In this document: positions 15,607-21,035 of the stretch, in pieces
Position numbering within the stretch: position 1 is the stretch's first letter
Layout: each line of letters begins with the position of its first letter
Origin: Flavobacteriaceae bacterium
GTDB taxonomy: Bacteria; Bacteroidota; Bacteroidia; Flavobacteriales; Flavobacteriaceae
DNA length: 21,035 bases
Direction: 5' to 3'
Assembly: GCA_014763515.1 (NCBI GenBank)
Contig: JACXVH010000004.1
Coordinates: forward strand, 1 to 21,035
Position numbers and translations under genes: made by a program
Notes under the pieces: generated by a model
Databases searched by the model: none
What the model saw: the letters and a program-made list of their open reading frames with translations, nothing else
Told to the model about the DNA's origin: nothing

Positions 15607-16776
15607 ATGAATTCGTTATATTTTACAGAAGAACATCAACTATTTAGAGAAAGTTTACGTGACTTTTTAAATAAAGAAGTGGGGCCCCATATCGAAAAAT
15701 GTGAAAAAACAGGAACTATCGAGCGCTTTATTTGGAAAAAATTCGGAGAAATGGGCTTTTTTGGAATCCGATATCCTGAAGCTTATGGCGGTTTAAACTT
15801 AGACTTATTTTATACCGTAATATTTTTAGAAGAACTTCAAAAAATTAAATCTGCTGGTTTTGCTGCTGCAATGTGGGCACATTCTTACTTAGCAATGACT
15901 CATTTAAATGCAGAAGGTGATGAACGCATTAAGAAAGATTATTTAGCGCCAAGTATCTCTGGAGATTTAATAGGTGCATTGTGTATTACAGAGCCATTTG
16001 GAGGTAGCGATGTGGCCGGAATGAGAACTACAGCTATTAAAAATGGAGATAAATATATAATTAATGGATCAAAAACTTTTATTACAAATGGTGTTTATGC
16101 TGATTATTATGTTGTAGCAGCAAAGACAAACCCTGAATTAGGTAATAAAGGAATCAGTATTTTTCTTGTAGATAGTAAAAGTAATGGGGTATCCGCTACT
16201 AAGTTAGATAAATTAGGATGGAGAGCTTCCGATACTGCTGAAATTGCTTTTGATAATGTAGAAATTCCATTAGAAAATTTAATGGGAGAAGAAGGTAAAG
16301 GATTTGCTTATATCATGCAACATTTTGCTCTAGAAAGATTAATTATGGCAATTAATGCACATGCAAGAGCAGAATACGCAATAGACTATACATTAGAATA
16401 TATGTCGCAACGTGAAGCTTTTGGAAAAACAATCGATAAATTTCAAGCGTTACGTCACAAGATAGTAGAGCATGCTACTGAAATTGAACACTGTAAGTTG
16501 TTTAATTATGCGGCTGTTTATAGATTAGATAAAGGAGAATATGTGGTTAAAGAGGCTACAATGGCAAAATTAAAGTCAACCAAGGTCGCAGATGAGGCTA
16601 TTTATGATTGTTTGCAAATGTTGGGCGGTTATGGCTATATGGAAGAATATCCATTAGCTCGTTTGTTTAGAGATAGCCGTTTGGGACCAATTGGTGGAGG
16701 TACTTCCGAAATTCTAAAAGAGATTTTATCAAAAATAATAATTGATAATAAAAACTACGAGCCTGCAGTTAAGTAA
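15607..16776 (+). CDS. Acyl-CoA dehydrogenase family protein
   Basis: A 389-residue FAD enzyme that introduces a trans-2,3 double bond into an acyl-CoA thioester, passing electrons to electron-transfer flavoprotein. The usual order is seen: N-terminal helical domain, middle beta domain with LCITEPFGGSDVAGMRTTA and INGSKTFITNG (FAD/substrate contacts) from about 124 to 162, and C-terminal helical domain. The C-terminal loop reads RLFRDSRLGPIGGGTSEI, with Gly-Gly where medium/short-chain enzymes have the catalytic Glu. The base is instead probably E243 in ALERLIMA, the position used in isovaleryl-CoA and long-chain dehydrogenases. LQMLGGYGYMEEYPLAR is a further signature. Substrate chain is unknown. 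There are 39 bases after the HhH gene and no clear promoter, so it may be cotranscribed. Confidence 0.92.
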   Translation: MNSLYFTEEHQLFRESLRDFLNKEVGPHIEKCEKTGTIERFIWKKFGEMGFFGIRYPEAYGGLNLDLFYTVIFLEELQKIKSAGFAAAMWAHSYLAMTHLNAEGDERIKKDYLAPSISGDLIGALCITEPFGGSDVAGMRTTAIKNGDKYIINGSKTFITNGVYADYYVVAAKTNPELGNKGISIFLVDSKSNGVSATKLDKLGWRASDTAEIAFDNVEIPLENLMGEEGKGFAYIMQHFALERLIMAINAHARAEYAIDYTLEYMSQREAFGKTIDKFQALRHKIVEHATEIEHCKLFNYAAVYRLDKGEYVVKEATMAKLKSTKVADEAIYDCLQMLGGYGYMEEYPLARLFRDSRLGPIGGGTSEILKEILSKIIIDNKNYEPAVK

Positions 16777-16816
16777 AAATATTTTTTAAAACCCTTTTTT
16801 AATTAAAAATATTGTT

Positions 16817-16824
16817 TACTTTTG
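16817..16824 (+). promoter_or_regulatory. Candidate -7 element for rpsU
   Basis: TACTTTTG matches TAnnTTTG and lies 29 bases before the rpsU ATG. No TTTG is seen at the -33 position, only a T-run. A start near 16829 would give a leader of about 25 bases that contains the strong ribosome-binding site. Confidence 0.55.
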
Positions 16825-16836
16825 CCGTCTAAATGA

Positions 16837-16845
16837 GAGGAGGTG
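16837..16845 (+). promoter_or_regulatory. Strong Shine-Dalgarno sequence of rpsU
   Basis: GAGGAGGTG at 16837-16845; the last eight bases are fully complementary to the anti-SD CACCUCCU of 16S rRNA, with a spacing of 8 bases from the G to the ATG at 16854. No other start codon in this window has anything comparable: those of tuf, nusG, rplK, hpf and the metabolic genes are preceded by A/T-rich bases only. Published work on Flavobacterium ribosomes reports that bS21, bS18 and bS6 sequester the anti-SD and that rpsU itself keeps a strong SD, which suggests autoregulation by bS21. Confidence 0.9.
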
Positions 16846-16853
16846 TCTAGATT

Positions 16854-17048
16854 ATGTTAATTATACCTATTAAAGACGGAGAAAATATCGATAAAGCATT
16901 AAAACGCTACAAAAGAAAATTCGACAAAACTGGAACTGTTCGTCAGTTAAGAGCACGTCAGCAATTTACAAAACCATCGGTTTCTAGAAGAGCTGAAATT
17001 CAAAAAGCGCAGTATATTCAAAGATTAAAAGATTCTGTTGAGTCTTAA
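16854..17048 (+). CDS. rpsU: 30S ribosomal protein bS21
   Basis: A 64-residue, highly basic small-subunit protein: MLIIPIKDGENIDKALKRYK at the N-terminus, then KRKFDKTGTVRQLRARQQF and a C-terminal basic helix. Length and sequence are typical for Bacteroidota bS21, which binds near the 3' end of 16S rRNA. The gene stands alone between a -7 element and its own terminator. Its leader holds the only strong Shine-Dalgarno sequence in the window, pointing to control at the level of translation. Confidence 0.95.
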   Translation: MLIIPIKDGENIDKALKRYKRKFDKTGTVRQLRARQQFTKPSVSRRAEIQKAQYIQRLKDSVES

Positions 17049-17071
17049 TATCTTAGTTACTTATATTAAAG

Positions 17072-17103
17072 AAAGCCGTTAACTTTTGTTAGCGGCTTTT
17101 TTT
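17072..17103 (+). terminator. Intrinsic terminator of rpsU
   Basis: AAAGCCGTTAAC at 17072-17083 pairs with GTTAGCGGCTTT at 17088-17099 (one T-G wobble) around a TTTT loop, followed by a T-run. It lies 23 bases after the rpsU stop. Confidence 0.92.
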
Positions 17104-17112
17104 ATATATTTG
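17085..17112 (+). promoter_or_regulatory. Candidate promoter of the recombinase gene
   Basis: TTTG at 17085-17088 and TATATTTG at 17105-17112, with a 16-base spacer. The -33 element falls in the loop and 3' arm of the rpsU terminator, so the two signals share sequence. The predicted start near 17117 leaves about 17 bases before the ATG at 17134. Confidence 0.5.
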
Positions 17113-17133
17113 ATTAAACTTGATTTTTTCTAT

Positions 17134-18018
17134 ATGTCAAACCTAGATCCGTTTAAAGAATATTTAAGTAAAGAAAAGAATTATTCTATTCATACTATCA
17201 ATGCTTATGTTAACGATGTAATAGAATTTAATGATTTTCTCGAATCTTCATGTGGAATTAAGTTAGAAGAAACACAATATGTTTTTATAAGAAATTGGAT
17301 TGTAAGTTTAGTTGATGCTGGAATTGCTAATAGATCAATAAATAGAAAAATTTCTTCTTTGAAATCCTTTTTTAAATTTCTTTTAAAAGTTAAAATTATT
17401 TCGGTTAATCCTTTGGTAAAGCATAAATCTTTAAAAGTTTCTAAAAAGGTCCAAGTTTCCTTCTCTGAAAAAGAGGTGAATGATTTGTTTGATTTTAATA
17501 ATTTTCCAAATGATTTTGAAGGAATCAGGGATAGGTTAGTGGTGGAAATTTTTTATACCACTGGTGTTAGAAAAAGTGAATTAATTGATTTGCAATTACA
17601 TAATGTAGATTTCGAATTAAATCAAATGAAAGTATTGGGTAAAAGAAATAAAGAAAGAGTAATCCCTATTTTGATTTCTACTAAAAAGTTAATTCTAGAA
17701 TATTTAAATTTTAGAAACCAACTCGAGATAATTAAGGATCATAAGGTGTTAATTTTATCCAAAAAAGGAAACAAATTAAGTCAATCGTTTGTTTATCGTT
17801 TGATTAATTATTACTTTAGTGGTGTGTCTCAAAAAGTAAAAAAGAGTCCACACGTTCTTAGGCATACATTTGCAACGCATTTGTTAAATAATGGAGCCGA
17901 TTTAAATTCAGTTAAAGAGCTATTAGGTCATGCAAGTTTGTCGTCAACTCAAATCTACACGCACAGCAGTTTGGCTGAATTGCAAAAAGTATACAAAGAG
18001 ACGCACCCAAGAGGTTAA
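17134..18018 (+). CDS. XerC/XerD-type tyrosine recombinase
   Basis: A 294-residue site-specific recombinase, the normal length for Xer enzymes that resolve chromosome dimers. An N-terminal core-binding (SAM-like) domain covers about 1-90 (FKEYLSKEKNYSIHTINAYV). The catalytic domain carries the full set: R146 in TTGVRKSELIDL, K170 in GKRNKERVIP, H240 and R243 in HVLRHTFATHLLNNGA, H266 in ELLGHASLSSTQ, and nucleophile Y275 in IYTH. The frame remains open upstream to a TTG at 17086, but that lies inside the rpsU terminator, and the ATG at 17134 gives the usual Xer N-terminus. Position between rpsU and hpf and the lack of mobile-element marks suggest a housekeeping enzyme, not a phage integrase. 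XerC versus XerD cannot be decided. Confidence 0.92.
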   Translation: MSNLDPFKEYLSKEKNYSIHTINAYVNDVIEFNDFLESSCGIKLEETQYVFIRNWIVSLVDAGIANRSINRKISSLKSFFKFLLKVKIISVNPLVKHKSLKVSKKVQVSFSEKEVNDLFDFNNFPNDFEGIRDRLVVEIFYTTGVRKSELIDLQLHNVDFELNQMKVLGKRNKERVIPILISTKKLILEYLNFRNQLEIIKDHKVLILSKKGNKLSQSFVYRLINYYFSGVSQKVKKSPHVLRHTFATHLLNNGADLNSVKELLGHASLSSTQIYTHSSLAELQKVYKETHPRG

Positions 18019-18052
18019 TAGTTCTATTGTTTAATACAAAACATTTTTTATT

Positions 18053-18355
18053 ATGAAAGTAAATGTTCAAGCGGTTAACTTTAATGTTGACAAAAAATTA
18101 GTCGTTTTTGTTGAAGAAAAATTAAGTAAATTAGAAAAGTATTTTGATAAAATTGTATCGACGGATGTTTATTTGAGGGTTGAAAATACAAGTGACAAAG
18201 AAAATAAAGAAGTAGAGATTAAAGTTCAGGTTCCAGGAGATGAATTGGTAATCAAAAAAACATGTAAAACTTTTGAAGAAGCAGTGGATTCGGCAGAACA
18301 ATCGCTAGAAAGAATGCTTGTTAAATATAAGGAAAAAATAAGAGCACATGTTTAA
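18053..18355 (+). CDS. hpf: Ribosome hibernation promoting factor, short form
   Basis: A 100-residue protein of the HPF/YfiA (RaiA) family, which binds in the 30S decoding channel and helps inactivate or store ribosomes when growth slows. It has the single N-terminal HPF domain only (MKVNVQAVNFNVDKKLVVFV, then EEKLSKLEKYFDKIVSTDVY, and the closing EEAVDSAEQSLERMLVKYKE), with no long-form C-terminal dimerisation domain. It begins 34 bases after the recombinase and no promoter is obvious in between, so cotranscription is likely. Confidence 0.93.
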   Translation: MKVNVQAVNFNVDKKLVVFVEEKLSKLEKYFDKIVSTDVYLRVENTSDKENKEVEIKVQVPGDELVIKKTCKTFEEAVDSAEQSLERMLVKYKEKIRAHV

Positions 18356-18377
18356 TAGAAAAAAAATCAAAAAAAGT

Positions 18378-18407
18378 TTTGAATAAAAAATAAATTATAT
18401 ACATTTG
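18378..18407 (+). promoter_or_regulatory. Promoter of the tRNA-tuf operon
   Basis: TTTG at 18378-18381, an 18-base spacer and TACATTTG at 18400-18407, an ideal match to the Bacteroidota vegetative promoter. A start near 18412 is expected, 34 bases before the first tRNA. Confidence 0.85.
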
Positions 18408-18408
18408 C

Positions 18409-18435
18409 AGTCCGTTAGAAATAGCGGACTTTTTT
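18409..18435 (+). terminator. GAAA-loop hairpin with T-run at the tRNA operon start
   Basis: AGTCCGTTA at 18409-18417 pairs with TAGCGGACT at 18422-18430 (one T-G wobble) around a GAAA tetraloop and is followed by TTTTT. By form it is an intrinsic terminator, and it could end the hpf transcript 54 bases after its stop. It nevertheless overlaps the expected start point of the downstream tRNA promoter, so the tRNA primary transcript would begin within it. Confidence 0.7.
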
Positions 18436-18445
18436 ATTGAAAGCC

Positions 18446-18519
18446 GCCGGTGTAGCTCAGCTGGCTAGAGCAGCTGATTTGTAATCAGCAGGTCGTGGGT
18501 TCGAGTCCCTCCATCGGCT
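18446..18519 (+). tRNA. tRNA-Thr (anticodon TGT)
   Basis: A 74-base cloverleaf: acceptor GCCGGTG/CATCGGC, D arm with AGCTCAGCTGGCTAGAGC, anticodon arm GCTGA-TTTGTAA-TCAGC giving TGT (reads ACA), and T arm GTGGGTTCGAGTCCCTC. The discriminator base is T, and the 3' CCA is not encoded. Confidence 0.96.
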
Positions 18520-18552
18520 CAAGTTCTGTAAAATATTGAAAATTAATGGATT

Positions 18553-18635
18553 GGGGAGATACTCAAGCGGCCAACGAGGGCAGACTGTAAATCTGCTGGT
18601 TTTCACCTTCGCAGGTTCGAATCCTGCTCTCCCCA
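18553..18635 (+). tRNA. tRNA-Tyr (anticodon GTA)
   Basis: An 83-base class II tRNA with a long variable arm. Acceptor GGGGAGA/TCTCCCC, anticodon arm GCAGA-CTGTAAA-TCTGC giving GTA, T arm GCAGGTTCGAATCCTGC, discriminator A. CCA is not encoded. Confidence 0.96.
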
Positions 18636-18666
18636 CTATTATTTTTCCTGTCGATGGCAGGTTTAA

Positions 18667-18738
18667 GCCGGTGTAGCTCAGGGGTAGAGTACTTCCTTGG
18701 TAAGGAAGGGGTCACGGGTTCAAATCCCGTCATTGGCT
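18667..18738 (+). tRNA. tRNA-Thr (anticodon GGT)
   Basis: A 72-base cloverleaf: acceptor GCCGGTG/CATTGGC, D loop with GGGGTAGA, anticodon arm CTTCC-TTGGTAA-GGAAG giving GGT (reads ACC and ACT), T arm ACGGGTTCAAATCCCGT, discriminator T. CCA is not encoded. It lies 56 bases before tuf. Confidence 0.96.
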
Positions 18739-18794
18739 CTTAATAAGTATTAAATTTGAACACTAATATATAACTAAGATTAAATTATTAAGTC

Positions 18795-19982
18795 ATGGCA
18801 AAAGAAACCTTTGATCGTTCGAAGCCCCATTTAAATATTGGTACTATCGGACACGTTGACCACGGTAAAACAACTTTAACTGCTGCGATTACTAAAGTAT
18901 TAGCAGATGCTGGTTTATCAGAAGCTAAATCATTCGATCAGATTGATAACGCTCCAGAAGAAAAAGAAAGAGGTATTACAATTAATACTTCTCACGTAGA
19001 ATATCAAACAGCTAACCGTCACTACGCTCACGTTGACTGTCCAGGTCACGCGGATTACGTTAAGAACATGGTTACTGGTGCTGCACAAATGGATGGTGCT
19101 ATTTTAGTAGTTGCTGCTACTGATGGTCCTATGCCTCAAACTCGTGAGCACATCTTATTAGGTCGTCAGGTTGGTGTGCCTAGAATCGTTGTATTCATGA
19201 ATAAAGTGGATATGGTTGATGATGCTGAGTTATTAGAGTTAGTAGAAATGGAAATCAGAGATTTATTATCTTTCTATCAATATGATGGTGATAATGGTCC
19301 TGTTATCAAAGGTTCTGCTTTAGGAGCTTTAAATGGTGAGCCAAAATGGGTTGAAACTGTAATGGAATTAATGAATGCAGTTGATGCTTGGATTGAAGAG
19401 CCAGTTCGTGATAACGAAAAACCATTCTTAATGCCTGTTGAGGATGTATTCACAATTACTGGTCGTGGTACTGTTGCTACAGGACGTATCGAAACAGGTA
19501 TTGCTAATACAGGTGATCCAGTTGAAATCATTGGTATGGGTGCTGATAAATTAACTTCTACTATTACAGGGGTTGAAATGTTCCGTAAAATCTTAGATAG
19601 AGGTGAAGCTGGTGATAACGTTGGGTTATTATTAAGAGGTATTGATAAAGCTGATATCAAAAGAGGTATGGTAATCTGTAAACCAGGTTCTGTTAAGCCG
19701 CACGCTCACTTTAAAGCTGAGGTTTATATCTTGAAAAAAGAAGAAGGTGGTCGTCACACTCCATTCCATAACAACTACCGTCCACAGTTCTACGTTCGTA
19801 CAACTGATGTAACTGGTACAATTTCATTACCAGCTGGTGTTGAGATGGTTATGCCTGGAGATAACTTAACTATTGATGTACAATTGTTAAGTCCTATCGC
19901 TTTATCAGTAGGTTTACGTTTTGCTATCCGTGAAGGAGGTAGAACAGTAGGTGCTGGTCAGGTTACTGAAGTTTTAGACTAA
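18795..19982 (+). CDS. tuf: Elongation factor Tu
   Basis: A 395-residue GTPase that brings aminoacyl-tRNA to the ribosome. GTP-binding motifs are all present: GHVDHGKT at 19-26, DCPGH at 81-85 and NKVD at 136-139, plus the effector segment KERGITINTSHVEY. Domains 2 and 3 follow with the expected GRGTVATGRIETG and GGRHTPFHNNYRPQFYVRTT blocks. Length is normal and the frame is intact. It follows three tRNA genes and ends shortly before a terminator-like hairpin. There is no Shine-Dalgarno sequence before the ATG. Confidence 0.99.
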   Translation: MAKETFDRSKPHLNIGTIGHVDHGKTTLTAAITKVLADAGLSEAKSFDQIDNAPEEKERGITINTSHVEYQTANRHYAHVDCPGHADYVKNMVTGAAQMDGAILVVAATDGPMPQTREHILLGRQVGVPRIVVFMNKVDMVDDAELLELVEMEIRDLLSFYQYDGDNGPVIKGSALGALNGEPKWVETVMELMNAVDAWIEEPVRDNEKPFLMPVEDVFTITGRGTVATGRIETGIANTGDPVEIIGMGADKLTSTITGVEMFRKILDRGEAGDNVGLLLRGIDKADIKRGMVICKPGSVKPHAHFKAEVYILKKEEGGRHTPFHNNYRPQFYVRTTDVTGTISLPAGVEMVMPGDNLTIDVQLLSPIALSVGLRFAIREGGRTVGAGQVTEVLD

Positions 19983-20001
19983 TTAAGTTTAAATAAATAT
20001 T

Positions 20002-20037
20002 AAAAATCAGTGTTGTTGCACGCAACACTGATTTTTT
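20002..20037 (+). terminator. Terminator-like hairpin between tuf and tRNA-Trp
   Basis: AAAAATCAGTGTTG at 20002-20015 pairs with CAACACTGATTTTT at 20023-20036 around a 7-base loop and runs into six T residues. It lies 19 bases after the tuf stop and ends only 5 bases before tRNA-Trp. No promoter is visible between it and the tRNA, so it must be leaky, act in processing, or mark an unseen promoter upstream. Confidence 0.85.
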
Positions 20038-20042
20038 AACAA

Positions 20043-20113
20043 ACGGGCATAGTTTAAGGGTAGAATCGCGGTCTCCAAAACCGCTGGTGGGAGTTCGAAT
20101 CTCTCTGCCCGTG
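20043..20113 (+). tRNA. tRNA-Trp (anticodon CCA)
   Basis: A 71-base cloverleaf: acceptor ACGGGCA/TGCCCGT, D loop TTTAAGGGTAGA, anticodon arm GCGGT-CTCCAAA-ACCGC giving CCA, T arm GGGAGTTCGAATCTCTC, discriminator G as usual for Trp. The 3' CCA is not encoded. It is placed between tuf and secE, the common bacterial order. Confidence 0.95.
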
Positions 20114-20127
20114 CAAATAAAGAAAAA

Positions 20128-20252
20128 ATGACAAAATTTGTTAATTATATTTCGGAGGCTTTTCATGAATTGAAAACCAATGTTTCTTGGCCAGAATGGT
20201 CGATCAATTGTTTGTTAAGGCATTGGCAGGTTTTTTTAATTTAATAAAATAG
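20128..20252 (+). pseudogene. secE: secE, internally deleted and frameshifted
   Basis: SecE is the small essential clamp subunit of the SecYEG translocon. From the ATG at 20128 the frame reads MTKFVNYISEAFHELKTNVS then WPEW, the conserved cytoplasmic N-terminal helix, but then runs into an unrelated tail (SINCLLRHWQVFLI) and stops at 20242-20244 after 38 residues. In another frame the same DNA encodes VDQLFVKALAGFFNLIK and TAG at 20250-20252, which is the expected SecE C-terminus. The hydrophobic transmembrane stretch between them is absent. ATG to TAG is 125 bases, not a multiple of three; Bacteroidota SecE usually has some 60-65 residues, so about 65-75 bases seem missing. The position between tRNA-Trp and nusG is correct for secE. 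It could be an assembly error, or a true lesion if another secE exists. Confidence 0.85.
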
Positions 20253-20261
20253 TCTCTTGTT

Positions 20262-20813
20262 ATGGCAGACAATAATGTTAAAAAGTGGTATGTTGTAAGA
20301 GCTGTTAGTGGTCAAGAGAATAAGGTAAAAAATTATATCGAGACTGAAACTGCACGTTTGGGTATGTCAGATTACGTTTCTCAAGTATTAGTACCAACTG
20401 AAAAAGTGGTGCAAGTAAGAGAAGGTAAAAAAATCACAAAAGAAAGAGTATATTTTCCTGGTTACGTTATGATTGAAGCTAACTTAACCGGTGAGATTCC
20501 GCATATTATCAAATCAATCCCAGGAGTTATAGGTTTCTTAGGTGAAACTAAAGGTGGGGATGCAGTGCCGTTAAGACAGTCTGAAGTTAATAGGATGTTA
20601 GGGAAAGTTGATGAATTATCAGTTAAAGTTGATAACGTTGCTATTCCTTACGCTGTTGGAGAAACTGTTAAGGTAATTGATGGTCCTTTCAATGGTTTCA
20701 ATGGAACAATTGAAAAGGTAAATGAGGAAAAGCGTAAACTTGAAGTTATGGTTAAAATTTTTGGAAGAAAAACACCATTAGAGTTAAGTTTTATGCAAGT
20801 AGAAAAAGTATAA
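20262..20813 (+). CDS. nusG: Transcription termination/antitermination protein NusG
   Basis: A 183-residue elongation factor that binds RNA polymerase and links it to Rho or the ribosome. The NGN domain covers about 7-100 (KKWYVVRAVSGQENKVKNYI, ERVYFPGYVMIEANL, and IPGVIGFLG), and the KOW domain about 130-163 (GETVKVIDGPFNGFNGTIEK). Length and frame are normal. It starts 9 bases after the remnant secE stop and lies upstream of rplK, the conserved order. No Shine-Dalgarno sequence precedes the ATG. Confidence 0.98.
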   Translation: MADNNVKKWYVVRAVSGQENKVKNYIETETARLGMSDYVSQVLVPTEKVVQVREGKKITKERVYFPGYVMIEANLTGEIPHIIKSIPGVIGFLGETKGGDAVPLRQSEVNRMLGKVDELSVKVDNVAIPYAVGETVKVIDGPFNGFNGTIEKVNEEKRKLEVMVKIFGRKTPLELSFMQVEKV

Positions 20814-20832
20814 TATAAGTTACATTATAAAT

Positions 20833-20862
20833 CACATCAATCGCTTCCAATTGATAGATGTG
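20833..20862 (+). promoter_or_regulatory. Possible leader hairpin upstream of rplK
   Basis: CACATC at 20833-20838 can pair with GATGTG at 20857-20862; an overlapping alternative, ATCAA at 20836-20840 with TTGAT at 20851-20855, excludes part of it. The 64-base nusG-rplK spacer is where L1-binding autoregulation of the L11 operon occurs in other bacteria, but I cannot match this stem to a known L1 site. Confidence 0.3.
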
Positions 20863-20877
20863 CTAAATTTTTTTAAA

Positions 20878-21035
20878 ATGGCAAAAGAAGTTAGTAAAGT
20901 AGTTAAACTACAAGTTAAGGGAGGTGCTGCGAATCCGTCGCCACCGGTTGGACCTGCTTTGGGGGCTGCTGGGGTTAACATCATGGAGTTTTGTAAGCAA
21001 TTTAATGCTAGAACACAAGATAAACCTGGCAAAGT
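20878..21035 (+). CDS. rplK: 50S ribosomal protein uL11, cut by window end
   Basis: 52 codons are visible, open to the window edge. The N-terminus MAKEVSKVVKLQVKGGAANP, followed by SPPVGPALGAAGVNIMEFCK and FNARTQDKPGK, is the highly conserved uL11 N-terminal domain that binds the GTPase centre of 23S rRNA. It follows nusG with a 64-base spacer, as the first gene of the ribosomal L11 cluster. Confidence 0.97.
   Translation, partial: MAKEVSKVVKLQVKGGAANPSPPVGPALGAAGVNIMEFCKQFNARTQDKPGK

Noticed and set aside
16666..16710. Acyl-CoA dehydrogenase lacking its catalytic glutamate
   Set aside because: The Gly-Gly at the usual C-terminal Glu site is normal for the isovaleryl/long-chain type, where the base is the Glu in the LERL segment (E243), which is present.
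17086..17133. Upstream TTG start extending the recombinase by 16 residues
   Set aside because: It lies inside the rpsU terminator and upstream of the candidate transcription start; the ATG at 17134 gives the normal Xer length.
17134..18018. Tyrosine recombinase as a mark of an integrative element
   Set aside because: Its length and catalytic residues fit housekeeping Xer, it sits between rpsU and hpf, and there are no attachment repeats or cargo genes around the nearby tRNAs.
18446..18738. Two tRNA-Thr genes as a duplicated direct repeat
   Set aside because: They share acceptor ends and general tRNA features only; anticodons and anticodon stems differ (TGT and GGT), so they are distinct isoacceptors.
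19277..19660. 127-aa minus-strand open frame within tuf
   Set aside because: It is antisense to a fully conserved EF-Tu gene with strong codon bias, which often creates long antisense frames; no start signals or family resemblance.
19963..20166. 67-aa minus-strand open frame
   Set aside because: It spans the tuf end, a terminator and tRNA-Trp in antisense; its apparent peptide is read through tRNA sequence.
1..21035. CRISPR array, insertion sequence, prophage or defence island
   Set aside because: I saw no regularly spaced repeats, transposase, phage structural gene or nuclease/effector pair on either strand.

Overview
The window is ordinary-looking chromosome from a member of the Bacteroidota, most likely a Flavobacteriaceae close to Flavobacterium. 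The evidence is strong AT richness, a SusC/SusD pair, lipoproteins with short Bacteroidota-type signal peptides, a DUF2851 protein, a Bacteroidota-type putative porin, promoters of the TTTG-N~18-TAnnTTTG kind, and almost no Shine-Dalgarno sequences. The genus is an inference.

Layout. 1-612 (minus strand): 3'-truncated rnhB (RNase HII), divergent from everything else. 812-7389: a four-gene outer-membrane uptake operon (SusC, SusD-like lipoprotein, two further lipoproteins, the last with a Calx-beta-like domain), closed by a terminator. 7481-9427: a putative porin. 9521-10882: a cystathionine beta-synthase/cysteine synthase with a C-terminal CBS pair, between its own promoter and terminator. 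11106-12621: a DUF2851 protein and a small PspC-domain protein. 12698-14670: a sodium-symporter (NSS) transporter overlapping by 4 nt with a 51-aa one-helix protein that resembles a MetS-type small subunit. 14683-16776: a membrane-anchored helix-hairpin-helix protein and an acyl-CoA dehydrogenase. 16854-18355: rpsU, a XerC/XerD-type recombinase and hpf. 18378-21035: the translation/secretion cluster tRNA-Thr(TGT), tRNA-Tyr(GTA), tRNA-Thr(GGT), tuf, tRNA-Trp(CCA), secE, nusG and rplK (cut by the window end).

The gene content of the last third concerns ribosome assembly, ribosome hibernation, elongation, protein export and transcription elongation, in an order well known across bacteria. The first third deals with nutrient capture at the cell surface.

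Points worth most attention: (1) secE is disrupted in this sequence. The conserved N-terminal and C-terminal parts are both present, but the stretch that should encode the transmembrane helix is missing and the two halves are in different frames. (2) rpsU alone carries a near-perfect Shine-Dalgarno sequence, which fits published work on anti-SD sequestration and bS21 in this phylum. (3) A tiny unlisted gene overlaps the NSS transporter. (4) Several hairpins and inverted repeats sit on or beside promoters. I see no CRISPR array, insertion sequence, prophage or defence system, and no strong evidence of an entirely new system.
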